Assembly (NCBI RefSeq): GCF_016808095.1
Contig: NC_068976.1
Coordinates: 34,156,371 to 34,220,370, forward strand
DNA from: Vigna angularis
Taxonomy: Eukaryota; Streptophyta; Magnoliopsida; Fabales; Fabaceae
Reading direction: 5' to 3'
Length of the DNA stretch: 64,000 nucleotides
Both the position numbers and the translations under genes were made by a program. Shown piece after piece: positions 9,172-20,527 of the stretch. The stretch's first letter is position 1, and every line of letters starts with the position of its first letter. The notes under the pieces were generated by a model. The model saw only the letters and a list, made by a program, of their open reading frames with translations, searched no databases and was not told where the DNA came from.

Positions 9172-10705
9172 ATGGAGAATAATAATGTCAGACGGACTCT
9201 TGCAGATTACACTAATGTGGTTGGCCCTCAATATTTTAACAGCATAGCAAGACTGAGGGTCAATGCAGCCAACATGAAGTTGAAACCGGCGATGATCCAG
9301 CTGGTTAAGAGTAATCAATTTAATGGGTTGTCTCATGAAAGCCCATATGAGCACCTCACAACCTTTAATGAAATTTGCAATACAATGAAGATAAATGGGG
9401 TGACTGACGAAGCAATCAAACTTATCCTGTTTCCATTCTCATTAGGAGGCAACGCTAAGCTTTGGTTGAACTCTTTTCCAGAAGGGAGCTTTATAGAGTG
9501 GGAAGCTGTGGTGACAAAGTTCTTGAACAAATACTTCCCACAATCCAAGGTAAACAAAGGAAAGCAAGAGATCTCATCTTTCAGGCAAGGCATGGAGGAA
9601 TCGCTAGGTCATGCATGGGACAGATACAAAAGCCTATTAAGAAAAACTCCCACGCATGGATTTGACGAAGTAAAAGTAGTCCTAATCTTCCTTGGAGGTC
9701 TTGGTTCACAAACTAAGATGATGCTTGATGCCTCAACTGGAGGCAATATCAAATGGAAGACTCTAGAGGAAGCCACGGAAATAATTGAAAACATGGCTAC
9801 TAATGATAATGAGCTGAACAGTGAAAGAGGAGCTCCTATTCAACAAAAAGGAGTTCTATAGTTGCAATCCAATGATGCCTTGCTAGCTCAGAACAAAATA
9901 CTAACTCAACAATTGGAGAATCTCACAAAGATACTTGCACAATTGCCAAAAGAGTTAAAGATTGTTGCACATGTTCAACCACAGATGTGTGAATTATGTG
10001 GTGGTGACCATATCAATGGTCAATGCGCCTTTCCAGTGGAAGCTTTAGAGGATGTTAACTTCATGGCCAATCAATTTCCATACTATCAGGGGAACTTCAA
10101 TCAAGGGTGGAAACCATACCCAAGTATTGGTCAAGGACAAAGTGGGCAAGCTGGACAATAAGGGAAATTTCACAAGCAACAACAACAACCAAACTTATGG
10201 CAACAAATGTCTACACTTAATGAAAGATCAATAAGGATGGAAGAAACTCTTCAGCAATTCATACAGGCAACTGAATCCACTCAAAAGAGCACTGAAGCTG
10301 CTATTAAGAACTTGGAGATTCAAATGGGTCAAATTACTAAGCAGTTGGAAGAAAGGACTAACAAGAATTGTAGGGCTAATACTGAGGTTAACCCCAGGGA
10401 AGAGTGTAAAAGTGCTAGTGAATGTAAATGTTGAAAAAGTTGAGTTGGAAAAAGAAGAGAGAAAAGAGAGAAAAGATAAAGAAGAAGAGAAAATTTGTGT
10501 GAAGATTGAGAAAGTGAGTAAAAAAAGAAAAGAAAAAAAGAAAGTGAGAGAAAAGAGAAAGAGGACGAGAGGAAGAGAGAGAGAATCATATGAAAAACCC
10601 TTTCGTCTTCTAAAGAAGTATCATAGGAAGGAAAAGAAATTTAAGTGCTTAATGGAAATCTTCAAGAAATTAGAGATTAAAGTTCCTATGATTGAGACAT
10701 TGTAA
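9172..10705 (+). pseudogene. gag: Athila-type gag of element C, interrupted
   Basis: The frame starts at the ATG at 9172 (MENNNVRRTLADYTN). An older N-terminal extension upstream (from about 9003, IRTRS...) is frameshifted. The retrotransposon-gag core covers roughly residues 70-180 (AIKLILFPFSLGG, LWLNSFPE, FLNKYFPQSK, ISSFRQGMEE). In-frame stops fall at 9859-9861 (TAG where the B and K copies have CAG, Gln), 10159-10161 and 10432-10434. A zinc-knuckle-like CELCGGDHINGQC (C-x2-C-x3-H-x4-C) lies near 9985-10025. The tail is a Lys/Glu-rich charged region (10412-10705, another frame) ending in FKKLEIKVPMIETL-stop. The protease found in B and K does not follow. Confidence 0.85.
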
Positions 10706-10779
10706 CAGGTTCCTGGTTTGATCAAATTTCTGAAGAAGTTCAGTAGAAAGAAGAAAAAGAAGATGGAACATGAGCTTTA

Positions 10780-11095
10780 TTGGGTCAAGCTAGTGATGCT
10801 AAAAGAGCACTTGCTGGGAGGCAACCCAGTGATTTAAGAACTCTTTAATTTTTGGTTTGGTGATGTAATTTTGAACTTTTGGGTATTTTTGTTTTTGTTA
10901 TAAGTTTGTTACAGGGTTTACATCTACTGATGGATGTTAGGCGGAAGAGTATCTACTGAAGGATACTATGTTTGTACACACCTACTGATGGGTGTTGGTA
11001 AGAAAGATTTGCATCTACTGAAGGGTACTGGAGGATTTTGGGTCAGGCTCGTGACGTTAAACAAGCGCTACCTGGGAGGCAACCTAGTTGATTGA
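10780..11095 (+). repeat. Hairpin-array spacer of element C
   Basis: Two copies of the motif GTGACGTTAAA...CTGGGAGGCAACC (10780-10838 and 11040-11095) bracket hairpins with loop TACTGAAG or TACTGATG. The AGTATC/GATACT stem (about 10948-10967) and ACACC/GGTGT stem (about 10979-10997) are intact here; others are partly decayed. Confidence 0.75.
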
Positions 11096-11239
11096 TTTTA
11101 TCTGTATTGTTTGTTTTGATTCTGCTTTCGTTGCATGATAGGGATTGAATGTTTGAGTGATCTGAGACCTTAATTGCAGGGAGCCAGTTAGGGGTATGTT
11201 TAGGACGCATTTAGGTTAAGCTAAGGAGAAGGAGAGCAC

Positions 11240-11540
11240 TTCCCGTAAGTGCCGCTGAGCGGCAAACTACTGCTGAGCGGTAGTGTCGCAGAATGGGCTT
11301 AGGTTGCCCCTTAGCGGAACCCGAGCCCATTAGGGTATTTTTATACCCTAAGCTGCACCTTGGCCTCTCTTTTTAGATTCTTCTCTACACACACGCTCCT
11401 ACATACTTTTCCAAGGTTTTCTACAACTTTTCCCTCATCCCTTTTGAGAAAATATCTTTTCCACTCACTTTCTCACTTGTTGTCCATCTAAGTTTGGGGT
11501 TGGGAGAAAGCATCATTGATGGGGCTGAGTTTTTCAAAGC
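11240..11540 (+). promoter_or_regulatory. Putative internal promoter region of element C
   Basis: Palindromes CCGCTGAGCGG and a variant lie at about 11252-11281. Next comes a perfect 9-bp inverted repeat TTAGGGTAT / ATACCCTAA around TTTT (11330-11351), which creates TATA-like sequence on both strands, then CTAAGTTTGGGGTTG near 11490. The downstream intron and ORF2 of this copy are deleted: near 11535 the sequence passes directly into the post-ORF2 region. Confidence 0.45.
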
Positions 11541-12747
11541 ACTAGAGCAGGATTTGTTTTATCAATCACTTTTGTTTTTAGAATAGGGTTTGATGTACTC
11601 AATTGGAAACTTTGTTTGCTATGATGGTTTGCGTATGATTGTTATTTGCTAAGTGATGCTTGATGATACTTTGATATGGATTGATGTTGAGATGTGCGCA
11701 TTACATGCTTATACAGGTGGTTCACAAGCTTCGTGAACAAATGCAAGTTATTGTGATTGTGATTGTGATATTAAGCAGGATGTGTATGTCAAATGGGAAT
11801 GAGCTTATATGTGAGGTTTTGAGCTCCCGAATTTTTGTGATTGAGTGCTATTACTTTGAAAGCATGAATAACTTTGCCCAGGTTTTCTATGGTTGAATTA
11901 CTTGCTTGTGTGCATCATATGATCAAGGCCGTTTGTTGGTAGCCCTTATATTAGCCAAGTGGCATGAAATAAGCCACAAAAGAGAACACTATGTGTTCTA
12001 TCATTTGAACCCTTAGCCTTGAACATAAATTTAAAACCCTTGTTGAAAGCTTCACCTTGAGTTAAGTAGAACATATTTTGTGGTATTGATAAATGTTCAA
12101 GTTTGGGGTTGCTGGAAAATAGAAAGGGAATTTGAAAGCATTGTGCTAAGAGCTAAGAATTAAGTATGTGAAAAGCAAAAGAAAAAGAGAAAGAAAAGAA
12201 AAAGCAAAGCTCAATGCAAAGGAAAGTTGGGAAAAGTAAGAATGATTGTGTTTATATGATTCTCTTAACTCAAGGGTTTTGTGATCTAGAAAAACCAATT
12301 TTTCTTGTTAGCCCAGCCACATTATAAGCCATTGAAAAAGTCGTTGTGGTGATGCATGCTTGTGAATTTATTTGATTGTGGTTAAATGAAAGGCAAAGTC
12401 AATTCATGTGACATTGTGATAGTAGAGAGAATGAGTGATTACCTCTTATACACTTGTGTTTGAGTGAAACACTTTACCTTGTGAGGAAATATTCCATGAG
12501 CACATGAACATCCATGCTTAGTTGATTGATCATTCATGAAAAATAACATTTGTTGGATATTAAGTGACTTTGTGAACACCAAAAGCATGTGCACGTCTTG
12601 ATTGAATTCTTTGTCATGATTTTGATTGAAGTTTTTACTTATCTTGAAAAGAGGATTTTTGAATGAGTGAACCATTGTACAGATTGGTAGAAGATTAAGT
12701 TACATTTTGTTTGCTTGAGGGCAAGAAAAGTTCTAAGTTTGGGGTTG
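11541..12747 (+). other. Post-ORF2 region of element C (non-coding)
   Basis: About 1.2 kb with no supportable gene, homologous to 32100-33304 in N and 23770-24987 in A. Landmarks are the near-palindrome GTTCACAAGCTTCGTGAAC (about 11719-11738), repeated GTGATTGTGATT, an internal AAGTTTGGGGTTG (about 12098-12110) and the terminal AAGTTTGGGGTTG adjoining the LTR (12735-12747), which is the presumed polypurine tract. Confidence 0.7.
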
Positions 12748-14037
12748 TGATAACAGTTGATAAAACTGTTATTTTCATGCTTAAAATTGATACTAAAAGC
12801 AACCTTTAACACTTAGAAACTAGCTTGAAATCATACTTTTGTTCATATTTTTAGAAATAAGAGAGCTACACAGGTTTATGCTTGATTTCAGTGTTTTATG
12901 CAGGTTTTAAGGTGAATTTGGTGAAAGAAGTGAAGAAGGATAGAGATGGAATCAGAAAAGACATCAAAAAGTGCAAAAGGAGAAGCCGCAACTACCGCTC
13001 AATGGCAGTTTACCGCTGAGCGGCACTGAGGAACCCACGTTGGCTCCACTAAGGGGTGAAAAGGCCGCTGAGGGGAGGAAAACAACTCACGCACTTACCG
13101 CTGAGCGGCACTATTTTGGGCTTGGGCCCACTTTTCTGTAATATTACGAATAATATATAAGCTTTAGGTGTTCCTAGGGTTTGTATCTTTGGTTGGGACG
13201 AAGCAAACACTCTCTTTTCCACCCCTTGAAGGAAGATCTTGGATGCTCAGGCTACCTCTTCACCTTTCTAGGGTTTTATCTTTCATTCTTTCATTATTGT
13301 TCATCTAGTTTCACTATGAATATGGTGAACTAAACCTTGTATTGTTGTTGGGGAATCAATGTAGTCTTGTGAAACTCTCATATATGGAATTTGTTTTAAC
13401 CTCTTACTTTAAGACTTATGCTTTCTTTCATCATTAGTTAGGGTTTTTCCTCTTTTCTTAATGCTTGCTTTGTTTAACTCATTCATTGCCATGATTATTG
13501 ATTTTGTCGATATGGGAACGTACGGGGAAATCTAGATCCGGGGAATTTCTCCCAATAGCATATTGGTTGCCTTTAAGCTTCTGCACTTAAGAATTAATTA
13601 CTAGGAATGCTAGGAATTGTATGAACTCGTAATTAAGGATAGGTCTTCTTGCAAGGTGATTTAGAGAGTGGCATTAGCATTGATGAAAAGAATGATGAAT
13701 TCCTAAAGTATATGAGAGTGGATAAGACGAAATTGATCACCCCAACAACATACTCATCCATCTAATTCATTACGTGTTTGTTTTACTCTTTTTGCCATTT
13801 ATCAAACTCATGCATACATGTTTAATTATTGTCTTTTGCATTAAAAAAAAACCCAACAATCAATCGTTCATAAGTCTTAAATAATCAACAAATCATATAG
13901 TTAACTAGGTCGTGAGTCCTTTGGGAAAACGATACTTGGTCTTACCTAGTTTTATTACTTGATACGATTCGGTCACACTTGCCGATTGTTAAACAAGTTT
14001 GTGGCGCCGTTTTTCGGTGTTCATAAATTTGTCATCA
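12748..14037 (+). repeat. Right LTR of element C
   Basis: 1,290 bp from TGATAACAG to GTCATCA. It has CCGCTGAGCGG palindromes (about 13013-13105), TATATAAG near 13154, and the LTR hairpin (about 13308-13330). It contains the undisturbed target sequence that dates D as the later insertion. Confidence 0.92.
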
Positions 14038-14042
14038 AAGGG

Positions 14043-14627
14043 TCTTCAAAGAATGATTGGGACCTTCTCATCCTCCTTCATCTCCATCACCACAAAGTCC
14101 ACCAGAAATTTTAATGTGTCAATGCACACCACAACATCTTCCACCACACCATAAGGCTCCCTTAAAGATCCATCTGCCATTAGCAAGGTTACCTTTGTTG
14201 GCTTGACTTCAAGATCACCAATTCTTTCAAGCAGAGATAAAGACATCAAATTAATACTTGACCCTAAATCAATTAAGGCTTTCCTTATTTTTTCCTTCCC
14301 TATGACGCAAGGAATAGTAAAGCTTCCTAGATCCTTCACTTTTGGAGGAAGTGGCTTCTTCTTAATAACACAACAATCTCCCTTTTCATCTAGAAATTTC
14401 TTCTTTATGGAGACTTGCTTCATGTGCTTTGCATAAGCTGGAAGTTGCTGCAACGCTTCATTCATAGGTATTGAAATCTCCAATTTCCTGAAGATATCTT
14501 TAAAGCGCCCATATTGTCTCTCTTTTTCAATCTTTTCACTCCCCTTAGGGTAAGGAAGAATTTTATCACTTTTATCTATCTTTTTTCTCTCCCCTCTTCT
14601 TGTCTTTCTCTGTTCTCTCATCCTCAC
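14043..14627 (-). pseudogene. Protease-like domain of element B, 5' part
   Basis: The minus-strand frame reads PLPPKVKDLGSFTIPCVIG, then ALIDLGSSINLMSLSLLERI, LLMADGSLREPYGVVEDVVV, FLVDFVVMEM and VPIIL. This is the plant retropepsin-like pattern with catalytic Asp in a DLGSS context (DTGA in many relatives) and ILGRPF as the second half; GRP is cut by element C and continues at 2803. It is a different frame from the charged gag tail upstream, so gag and protease are separated by a frameshift in this copy. Confidence 0.8.
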
Positions 14628-16155
14628 CTATTATCTCTTCTTTTCTCTCATCTCTCTCTTTTCTTTCTTCTTTTTCTTCTTTTATTACTAACTCAATTCT
14701 CTTTTTTCCGTCATCCACCCTCTCATCATCTGCACTTACAATAACTTTGCACTCTTCCTTAGGGTTAACCTCAGTATTAGCCCCAAAATTCTTCTCAGGC
14801 TTCTCCTTTAACTCCTTAGCCATTTGGCCAATCTGGATCTCCATACTTCTAATTGCAGCTTCAGTACTATTATGGTTGGAGATGGTCACCTGAATAAATT
14901 TTTGAAGAGTTTCTTCAAGCTTTATTGATTTCTCATTTAATGCAGATATTTGTTGCCAAATTGATGGTTGCTACTATGGTCTATTGAATTGTCTTGCTTG
15001 TCGAACTTGTTCATTCTGATTTTGACCCATGCTTGGGTGTGATTTCCACCCTTGGTTGTAATTCCCTTGACGATATGGAAATTGATTAGCCATGAAATTG
15101 ACATCTTCTAAAGCCTCCACTGGAAAAGCGCATTGACCATTGATATGGTCACCACCACACAGTTCACAAAGTTGTTGTTGAACCTGTGCAACATTCTTTA
15201 GCTCCTTTAGCAACTAAGCAAGTGTCTTTGTCAAATTCTCCAACTGTTGAGTTATGATTTTTTTCTGTACAAGGAAGGCATCATTTGATTGCAATTGTAG
15301 AACTCCCTTCTGTTGAATTGGAGCTCCTCTCTCATTATGCAACTCATTATCATTTTTAGCCATGTTTTCAATCAATTCAGTGGCTTCCTTTGGAGTCTTG
15401 CATTTAATATTTCCTCCAGCTGAGGCATCTAGCATCAACTTGGTTTGTGAACCAAGACCTCAAAGTAAAAGAGTGACTATAGTTGCTTCGTCAAAGCCAT
15501 GAGTGGGCGTCTTTCTCAACAAACTCTTGTCTCTATCCCAGGCTTGACCTAGCGTCTCCTCCATGCCTTGCCTAAAAGAAGAGATCTCTTTCTTCACTTT
15601 GTTGATTTTAGATTGTGGGAAGTACTTGTTTAAGAACTTTGAAACCACGGCTTCCCATTCAGTAAAGCTTTCCTCTGGAAAAGAATTCAACCATAATTTA
15701 GCATTGCCTCCTAATGGGAAAGGAAACAAACTAAGCTTTATTGCTTCATCCGGCACACCATTGATCTTTACAGTGTTGCAAATCTCGTTGAATGTGGTAA
15801 GATGTTCATATGGACTTTCATGTGATAGCCCATTAAATTGGTTGCTCTTCGCCAATTGTATCAATGCCGGTTTCACCTCCATGTTTGCAGCATTGACCCT
15901 CGGCCTAGCAATGCTATTAAAGTGATGAGGGCCAACAACATTGGTGTAATCCGCCAGAGTACGTCTACCATTGTTCTCTCCGGCCATATCCTCAGTGCTT
16001 TGGTTGGACCTTTGTGGTGAGGGTTGTAGAAGTGTTTTCGGAGAAGGAAATAGTTCTCTAGAAGTTTGAATTCTCCTCCTCCTTCTACTTTCATCCAATC
16101 CTTCAAGAAGAGGTTCCGAAGTTTTCTTGCTTCTAGTCCGAATTGTACCCTGCAT
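14572..16155 (-). pseudogene. gag: Athila-type gag of element B, broken into several frames
   Basis: Start at ATG 16155 (MQGTIRTRSKK), followed by the Arg-rich segment LLEGLDESRRRRRI and then MAGENNGRRTLADYTNVVG. Gag core residues correspond to about 15880-15500. The frame shifts near 15460, resumes (15438-14974) with a stop at 15214-15216, and contains the knuckle-like CELCGGDHINGQC (about 15130-15170). Another frame (14889-14572) carries the Lys/Glu-rich tail. At least one frameshift and two stops make it non-functional. The first bases (TTGTGTATGCAG) also look like a splice acceptor. Confidence 0.8.
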
Positions 16156-16335
16156 ACACAAGGAAACAAGTCCCTAGAAAAAATTGTTAGCACAAAATGA
16201 TAGAAAATATCAACTAAAAAGATAACAAGATATATCAAAATAAAAATAAACAAAAAGATAAAAAGATAAACAAAAAGATAAAAATCAAGTCAAAGTTAAT
16301 CAATAATCACACAAATAAAATAGTTAAACCACTAG

Positions 16336-16353
16336 TCCCCGGCAACGGTGCCA
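16336..16353 (-). promoter_or_regulatory. Primer-binding site of element B (tRNA-Asp type)
   Basis: The minus strand reads TGGCACCGTTGCCGGGGA, a one-base variant of the Athila PBS, six bases inside the 5' LTR end. Confidence 0.88.
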
Positions 16354-16359
16354 AAAACT

Positions 16360-17636
16360 TGTTAACCCTCGGCAAGTGTAACCAAACCATATCAAGTAAT
16401 AATAAATGGTAAGACCAATTATCGTTTCCCAAAGGACTCACGGCCTAAACAGTTATGTGATTTGTTGATTAAATTAGACTTGTGAACGAAGTTTTGTAGA
16501 TTTAAATGCAAATACTAAAAAGTAAATATGAATGCATGTATTGATCAATTCAACAAAGGAAGCAAAACATGATTGAGATATACGAAATGATAATGTTGTT
16601 GGGGGTTTTCAATTCATCCTATCCACTCTCATGTATTCAAGAATTCATCTTCTTCATTAATTTTAATGCCACTTTCTAATTTACCTTAAACCCAATGTCT
16701 TAGTGAAGAAAGCCTACTCCTAATCACTAGTTTACAATGTCTTGTCTCCCTAGCAATTATTCATGCATTACATTCGTACAGAAGCTTAAAGGCAACTAAT
16801 CCTCCTATCCCTATCTCTAGGCAATATTACTATTGGGAGAATTTCTTCATGTCTAGATTTATCTATATGTGTCCATAAAAATAACATCAATGATCATGCA
16901 ATTGAATGAGTTAAACAAAGCATGCATAGAGTATAGAAGAAAAACCCTAACAATTAATGAAAGAAAGCATATGAATTAAAGAACCAATTCAATACATGAG
17001 AGTTTCAAAGGATTACATTGATTCCCCAACAACAATGAAGGTTTAGTTCACCATAATCATGGTGAAACTAGATGAAAAATAATGAAACAATGAAAGATAG
17101 AACCCTAGAATTTGAAGAGTGGAGCTTGAGCATCCAAAATCCTCGTCCAAGGGGTGAAGAAAGTGTGATTTTTCTTCGTTCTACCAAAAGATACTAACCC
17201 TAGGTCGACTAAAACCTTATATAGACTCTTAAAGATTACAGAAAAGTGGCCCAAGGCCCATTAAAATGGCGCTCAGCGGTAATTACCGCTTAGTGGTAAG
17301 TGCGATTCTTCTACGCTCAGTTGCAGTTTTGCCCCTCAGCGGTGACTTGGGGACTCTAAAGTCCCGCTCAGCGGTAATTTCCATTGAGCGCTACTTGCGG
17401 ATCTTCTTTTATGCACTTTTTCTTCCTTTCCTGATTCCAACTTATGGCTACTTCACTTCTTCCATTGAATTCATCTTAAAACCTGCAAAAACAAGAGAAA
17501 CCAAGCATAAAACCATCCAAATCTCTTATTTCCAAAACCTAAGCAAAAGCATGATTACATGCTAGTTTCTAAGTCAGAAAGGTTGTCTTTAAGGTCAAAA
17601 TTAAGTCTAAAAATAACATTTTTTCAAATGTTATCA
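16360..17636 (-). repeat. 5' LTR of element B
   Basis: 1,277 bp; TGATAACATTTGAAAAAATG on the minus strand from 17636, ending GTTAACA at 16360. A TATATAAG-type box lies on the minus strand near 17216-17223. Upstream of it (17266-17395) are CCGCTNAGCGG-type palindromes. The LTR hairpin lies near 17048-17070. Confidence 0.88.
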
Positions 17637-18612
17637 AGTTGCTAGAACATTGCAATTGAATTGTTTTTCAAGGTGAAGTACATTTGCTTGAGGACAAGCA
17701 AAGTTGTAAGTTTGGGGGGGTGTTGTAAGTACATTTAATAAGCATAATTTTAGTAGCAAAATTAACTCTTTTCTAGCTTGTAATTTGCTTAATCCTCTCT
17801 TTTATCTTGCTTTTATAAATAATTGTGTTTTGGGATACATTTATATAATATCATCACTAATCCCCTTATTTTGTAGATAATATTGTGCTTGGAAGAACCT
17901 CCACGAATGTATAGAGCTTAACCAGCCATAAAAGCAATGTAAACAAAATAAGCGAATTTTGGAATGATGTAGCTGGGCTGCAGCAAGGCTACGACTAAGC
18001 TATATGCTCTCTGGAATGCTACCGTTGAGGCACAACTAGGGTGCAGCTAAGCGCCTGCTCTTTTGAATCCTGCCATTGGGCCGCAACTAGGCTATAGCTG
18101 AGCGCTCTACTCTTTGTAATGTTGTAGTTGGGCTGTAGTTGGGGTGCAGCTGAGGGTGACAACGCTGATGTGGACAATTTGGTCTATTTACTCCTAAAAC
18201 GCGAAGGGAAAAAGGTCTTTGGTTCTTCGGAGGTGCATCTCACTCAAAGGAGAGCTTGGAGGGCTGCTAGGGCTCGTGCGAACACTCCCTTCTTTCCCTC
18301 TTTGGTTCTTCATCTTCTTCCATGGCCATTTTGTAACCTTTAAGGCTCTCCATGGAAATAGAGAGTCAAACCCATCTTGTTCGGGATTGTTGAAGCCTCT
18401 AAATTCTTGTGTATTTGTTGAATGATTTCATTATATATATGCCTTTTCTGTCAATTTCTAGTATTCTTGTTTCTTATTTTGGGGTTTCATGGATTATGGG
18501 GACGTAAGATGCAACCTTGAACTGAAACAAGAGTCCTTGTGGTCATTGATTCTAGGATGGAAGATGATTCACATGTTGTCTTAAGATCCTATCTCATTAA
18601 TGCGGGTTGGCA
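17637..18612 (+). mobile_element. Element E: 3' end and LTR of another gypsy-type element
   Basis: 17637-17720 is the end of an internal region ('cttgaggacaagcaaagttg', then the tract TAAGTTTGGGGGGG). The LTR starts TGTTGTAAGT at 17721 and probably ends near 18612. The LTR is unlike the TGATAACA family. It contains four imperfect tandem copies of a roughly 60-bp unit (about 17960-18160) with GCAGCTGAGC-like palindromes. No coding region belongs to it. Confidence 0.6.
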
Positions 18613-18891
18613 TGTTAGATGTTAAAAAAGGAGTGCTTAGTTTCTCACACCAAGAGGGGGGGTGAATTGGTGATGCGTAAAAACGTTCGCTTTCAAAATC
18701 TTTTTCGCAAAGAAGGATGTCTTTCAACTTTTCTTGAAATGCAAGCAAGTTTGTATGTAATGCAACAGTAAGCTTAATCGAATGCAATGACAGATTAATC
18801 GATTATATGCAGAGATAGGGATCAGAGAAATCAAACACTGGTTTGGCCAAGCCTACATCCAGTGTCCTTCCAATCAACCTGAGTTGGAAGC
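18613..18891 (-). repeat. F: truncated copia LTR related to element D
   Basis: Starts tgttag, then ACACCAAGAGGGGGGGTGAA as in the LTR of D, and later a diverged 'cctacatccagt..cctgagttgg' block in the same order. It is cut at 18891 by element A; the other half is not found on the far side of A. Confidence 0.65.
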
Positions 18892-20221
18892 TGATAACAG
18901 TTGAAAAACTGTTATTTTTACACTTAAAATTGATATCAAAAGCAACCTTTAAAACTTAGAAACTAGCTTGAAATCATGTTTTTGCTTATGTTTTCGGAAT
19001 TAACAAAGTTGGACAGGTTTTATGCTTGATTTCCTTGCTTTTGCAGATTTTGAGTTGAATTTGATGAAAGAAGTGAAGTGGGACAGATATGGAATCAGAA
19101 AAGGACACAAAAAGTGCAAAAGAAGAGAAGCCGCAAGTACCGCTCAATGCCAATTACCGTTGAGCGGCACTTTCAAGGACCCGCTGGCACCGCTAAGGGG
19201 TAAAAATGCGGCTGAGGGGCAGAATAGAAGACGCGCTATTGCCACTGAGCACCACTATTTTGGGCTTGGGCCTACTTTTCTGTAATTTTTATAATACTAT
19301 ATAAGGTTTTAGTTAACCTAGGTCAGTCATCTTTGGCTGGAACGAGGCAAAAACACACTATTTCACCCCTTGGAGGAGGATTTTGGATGCTAAGGCTCCT
19401 TTCTCACCTTTTTAGGGTTCTATCTTTTCACTCTTTCATTGTAATTCATATAGTTTCACCATGAATATGGTGAACTAAACATTTATTGTTGTTGGGGAAT
19501 CAATGTAATGTTAAGATACATGTTAAGATACATCTTTGGTGAACTAAACATTCATTGCAGCTCTCATGTATGGAATTTGTTCTTCAAAATCTTCTTTAAG
19601 ATACATGCTTTCTTTTATTAATTGTTAGGGTTTTTCCTCTTTGCTCAAAGCATGCATTGTTTAACTCATTCGATGTCATGATCATTGATTTTGTCAATAT
19701 GGAGACATACGGGGAAATCTAGATCTGGGGAATCTCTCCCAATAGTAGTATAAACCTAGACATAGGAGTATGATGATTGGTTGCCTTTAAGCTTCTGTTC
19801 ACTATAATGCATGATTAATTGCTAGGGAGACAAGACATTGTAAACTAGTGATTATGATTAGGCTTTCGTCGCCGAGACATCGGGTTTAAGGTAATTTAGA
19901 AAGTGGCATTAACAATTAATGAAGAAAGATGAATTCCTGAATGCATGAGAGTGGATAGGATGAAATTTATAAACCCCAACAACATAATCATCCATATATT
20001 TCAATTCAAGTGTTTTGTTTCTTCTTACCATTGATCAATCCATGCATTCATATTTACTTTTGAGTATTTGCATTTAAATCTTAATCAATCGGTTTTGCAA
20101 GTCTTAGCTAATAAAAAACCCACATAATTGTCTAGGGCGTGAGTCCTTTGGGAGAATGATACTTGGTCTTACCAGGTTTATTACTTGATACGATTCGGTT
20201 ACACTTGTCGAGGAATTAACA
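18892..20221 (+). repeat. Left LTR of element A
   Basis: TGATAACAGTTGAAAAACTG to GAATTAACA. It has degraded CCGCT palindromes (19138-19255), TATATAAGG near 19299, and the LTR hairpin with arms TTTCACCAT / ATGGTGAAC (about 19455-19476). Confidence 0.85.
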
Positions 20222-20226
20222 ATTTT

Positions 20227-20244
20227 TGGCGCCGTTGCTAGGGA
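20227..20244 (+). promoter_or_regulatory. Primer-binding site of element A
   Basis: TGGCGCCGTTGCTAGGGA, a one-base variant of the tRNA-Asp complementary PBS, five bases after the LTR. Confidence 0.88.
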
Positions 20245-20527
20245 CTCGTGGTTTAACTAGTCTATTTGTGTGATTATTGATTAACTTTGACTTGATTTTT
20301 ATCTTTTAATCTTTTTATTTATCTTTTTATCTTTTTATTTATTTTTATCTTTTATTTTGTTATATTTTGTTATCTTTTTAGTTTATCTTTTCTATCTTTC
20401 TATCTTCTTTATTTCTATCTTCCTATCTTTCTATCTTTTTAATTTTTCTTTTTATCTTATTAGTTTATGTTCTCTATCTTTTTGTGCTAACAAATGTTTT
20501 CTACAGTTTTGTTCCTAGTGCTTGCGG

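Larger units (their letters stand above)
2804..14037 (+). mobile_element. Element C: non-autonomous Athila-like retrotransposon inserted in B
   Basis: The left LTR (2804-3113 plus 7654-8649, split by element D) and right LTR (12748-14037) start TGATAACA and end GTCATCA. The target duplication aaggg lies at 2799-2803 and 14038-14042. The PBS at 8656-8673 is tRNA-Asp type. The internal region of 4.1 kb holds an AT-rich leader, gag with in-frame stops, the hairpin array and a post-ORF2 region. ORF2 itself is deleted, as is all of pol. The LTRs differ by scattered substitutions and a 20-bp indel, so C is clearly older than N. Confidence 0.92.
1..17636 (-). mobile_element. Element B: Athila-like Ty3/gypsy LTR retrotransposon, interrupted
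   Basis: Minus-strand element read from right to left. Its 5' LTR (16360-17636) is followed by a tRNA-Asp type PBS, a gag with several breaks, a retropepsin-like domain, a short integrase-tail-like remnant, the hairpin-array spacer, an intron and ORF2. At the left edge ORF2 runs directly into LTR sequence (1-270). Element C is inserted in the protease at 2804-14037, with aaggg on both sides (2799-2803 and 14038-14042). No reverse transcriptase, RNase H or integrase core is visible, so B is non-autonomous or has lost pol. It sits inside the 3' end of element E (17637 onward). B is older than C because C interrupts it. Confidence 0.85.

Noticed and set aside
11330..11351. TTAGGG / CCCTAA as interstitial telomere repeat
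   Set aside because: Only one unit on each side of a hairpin; Arabidopsis-type plant telomeres are TTTAGGG arrays. It is an inverted repeat, not a telomere tract.
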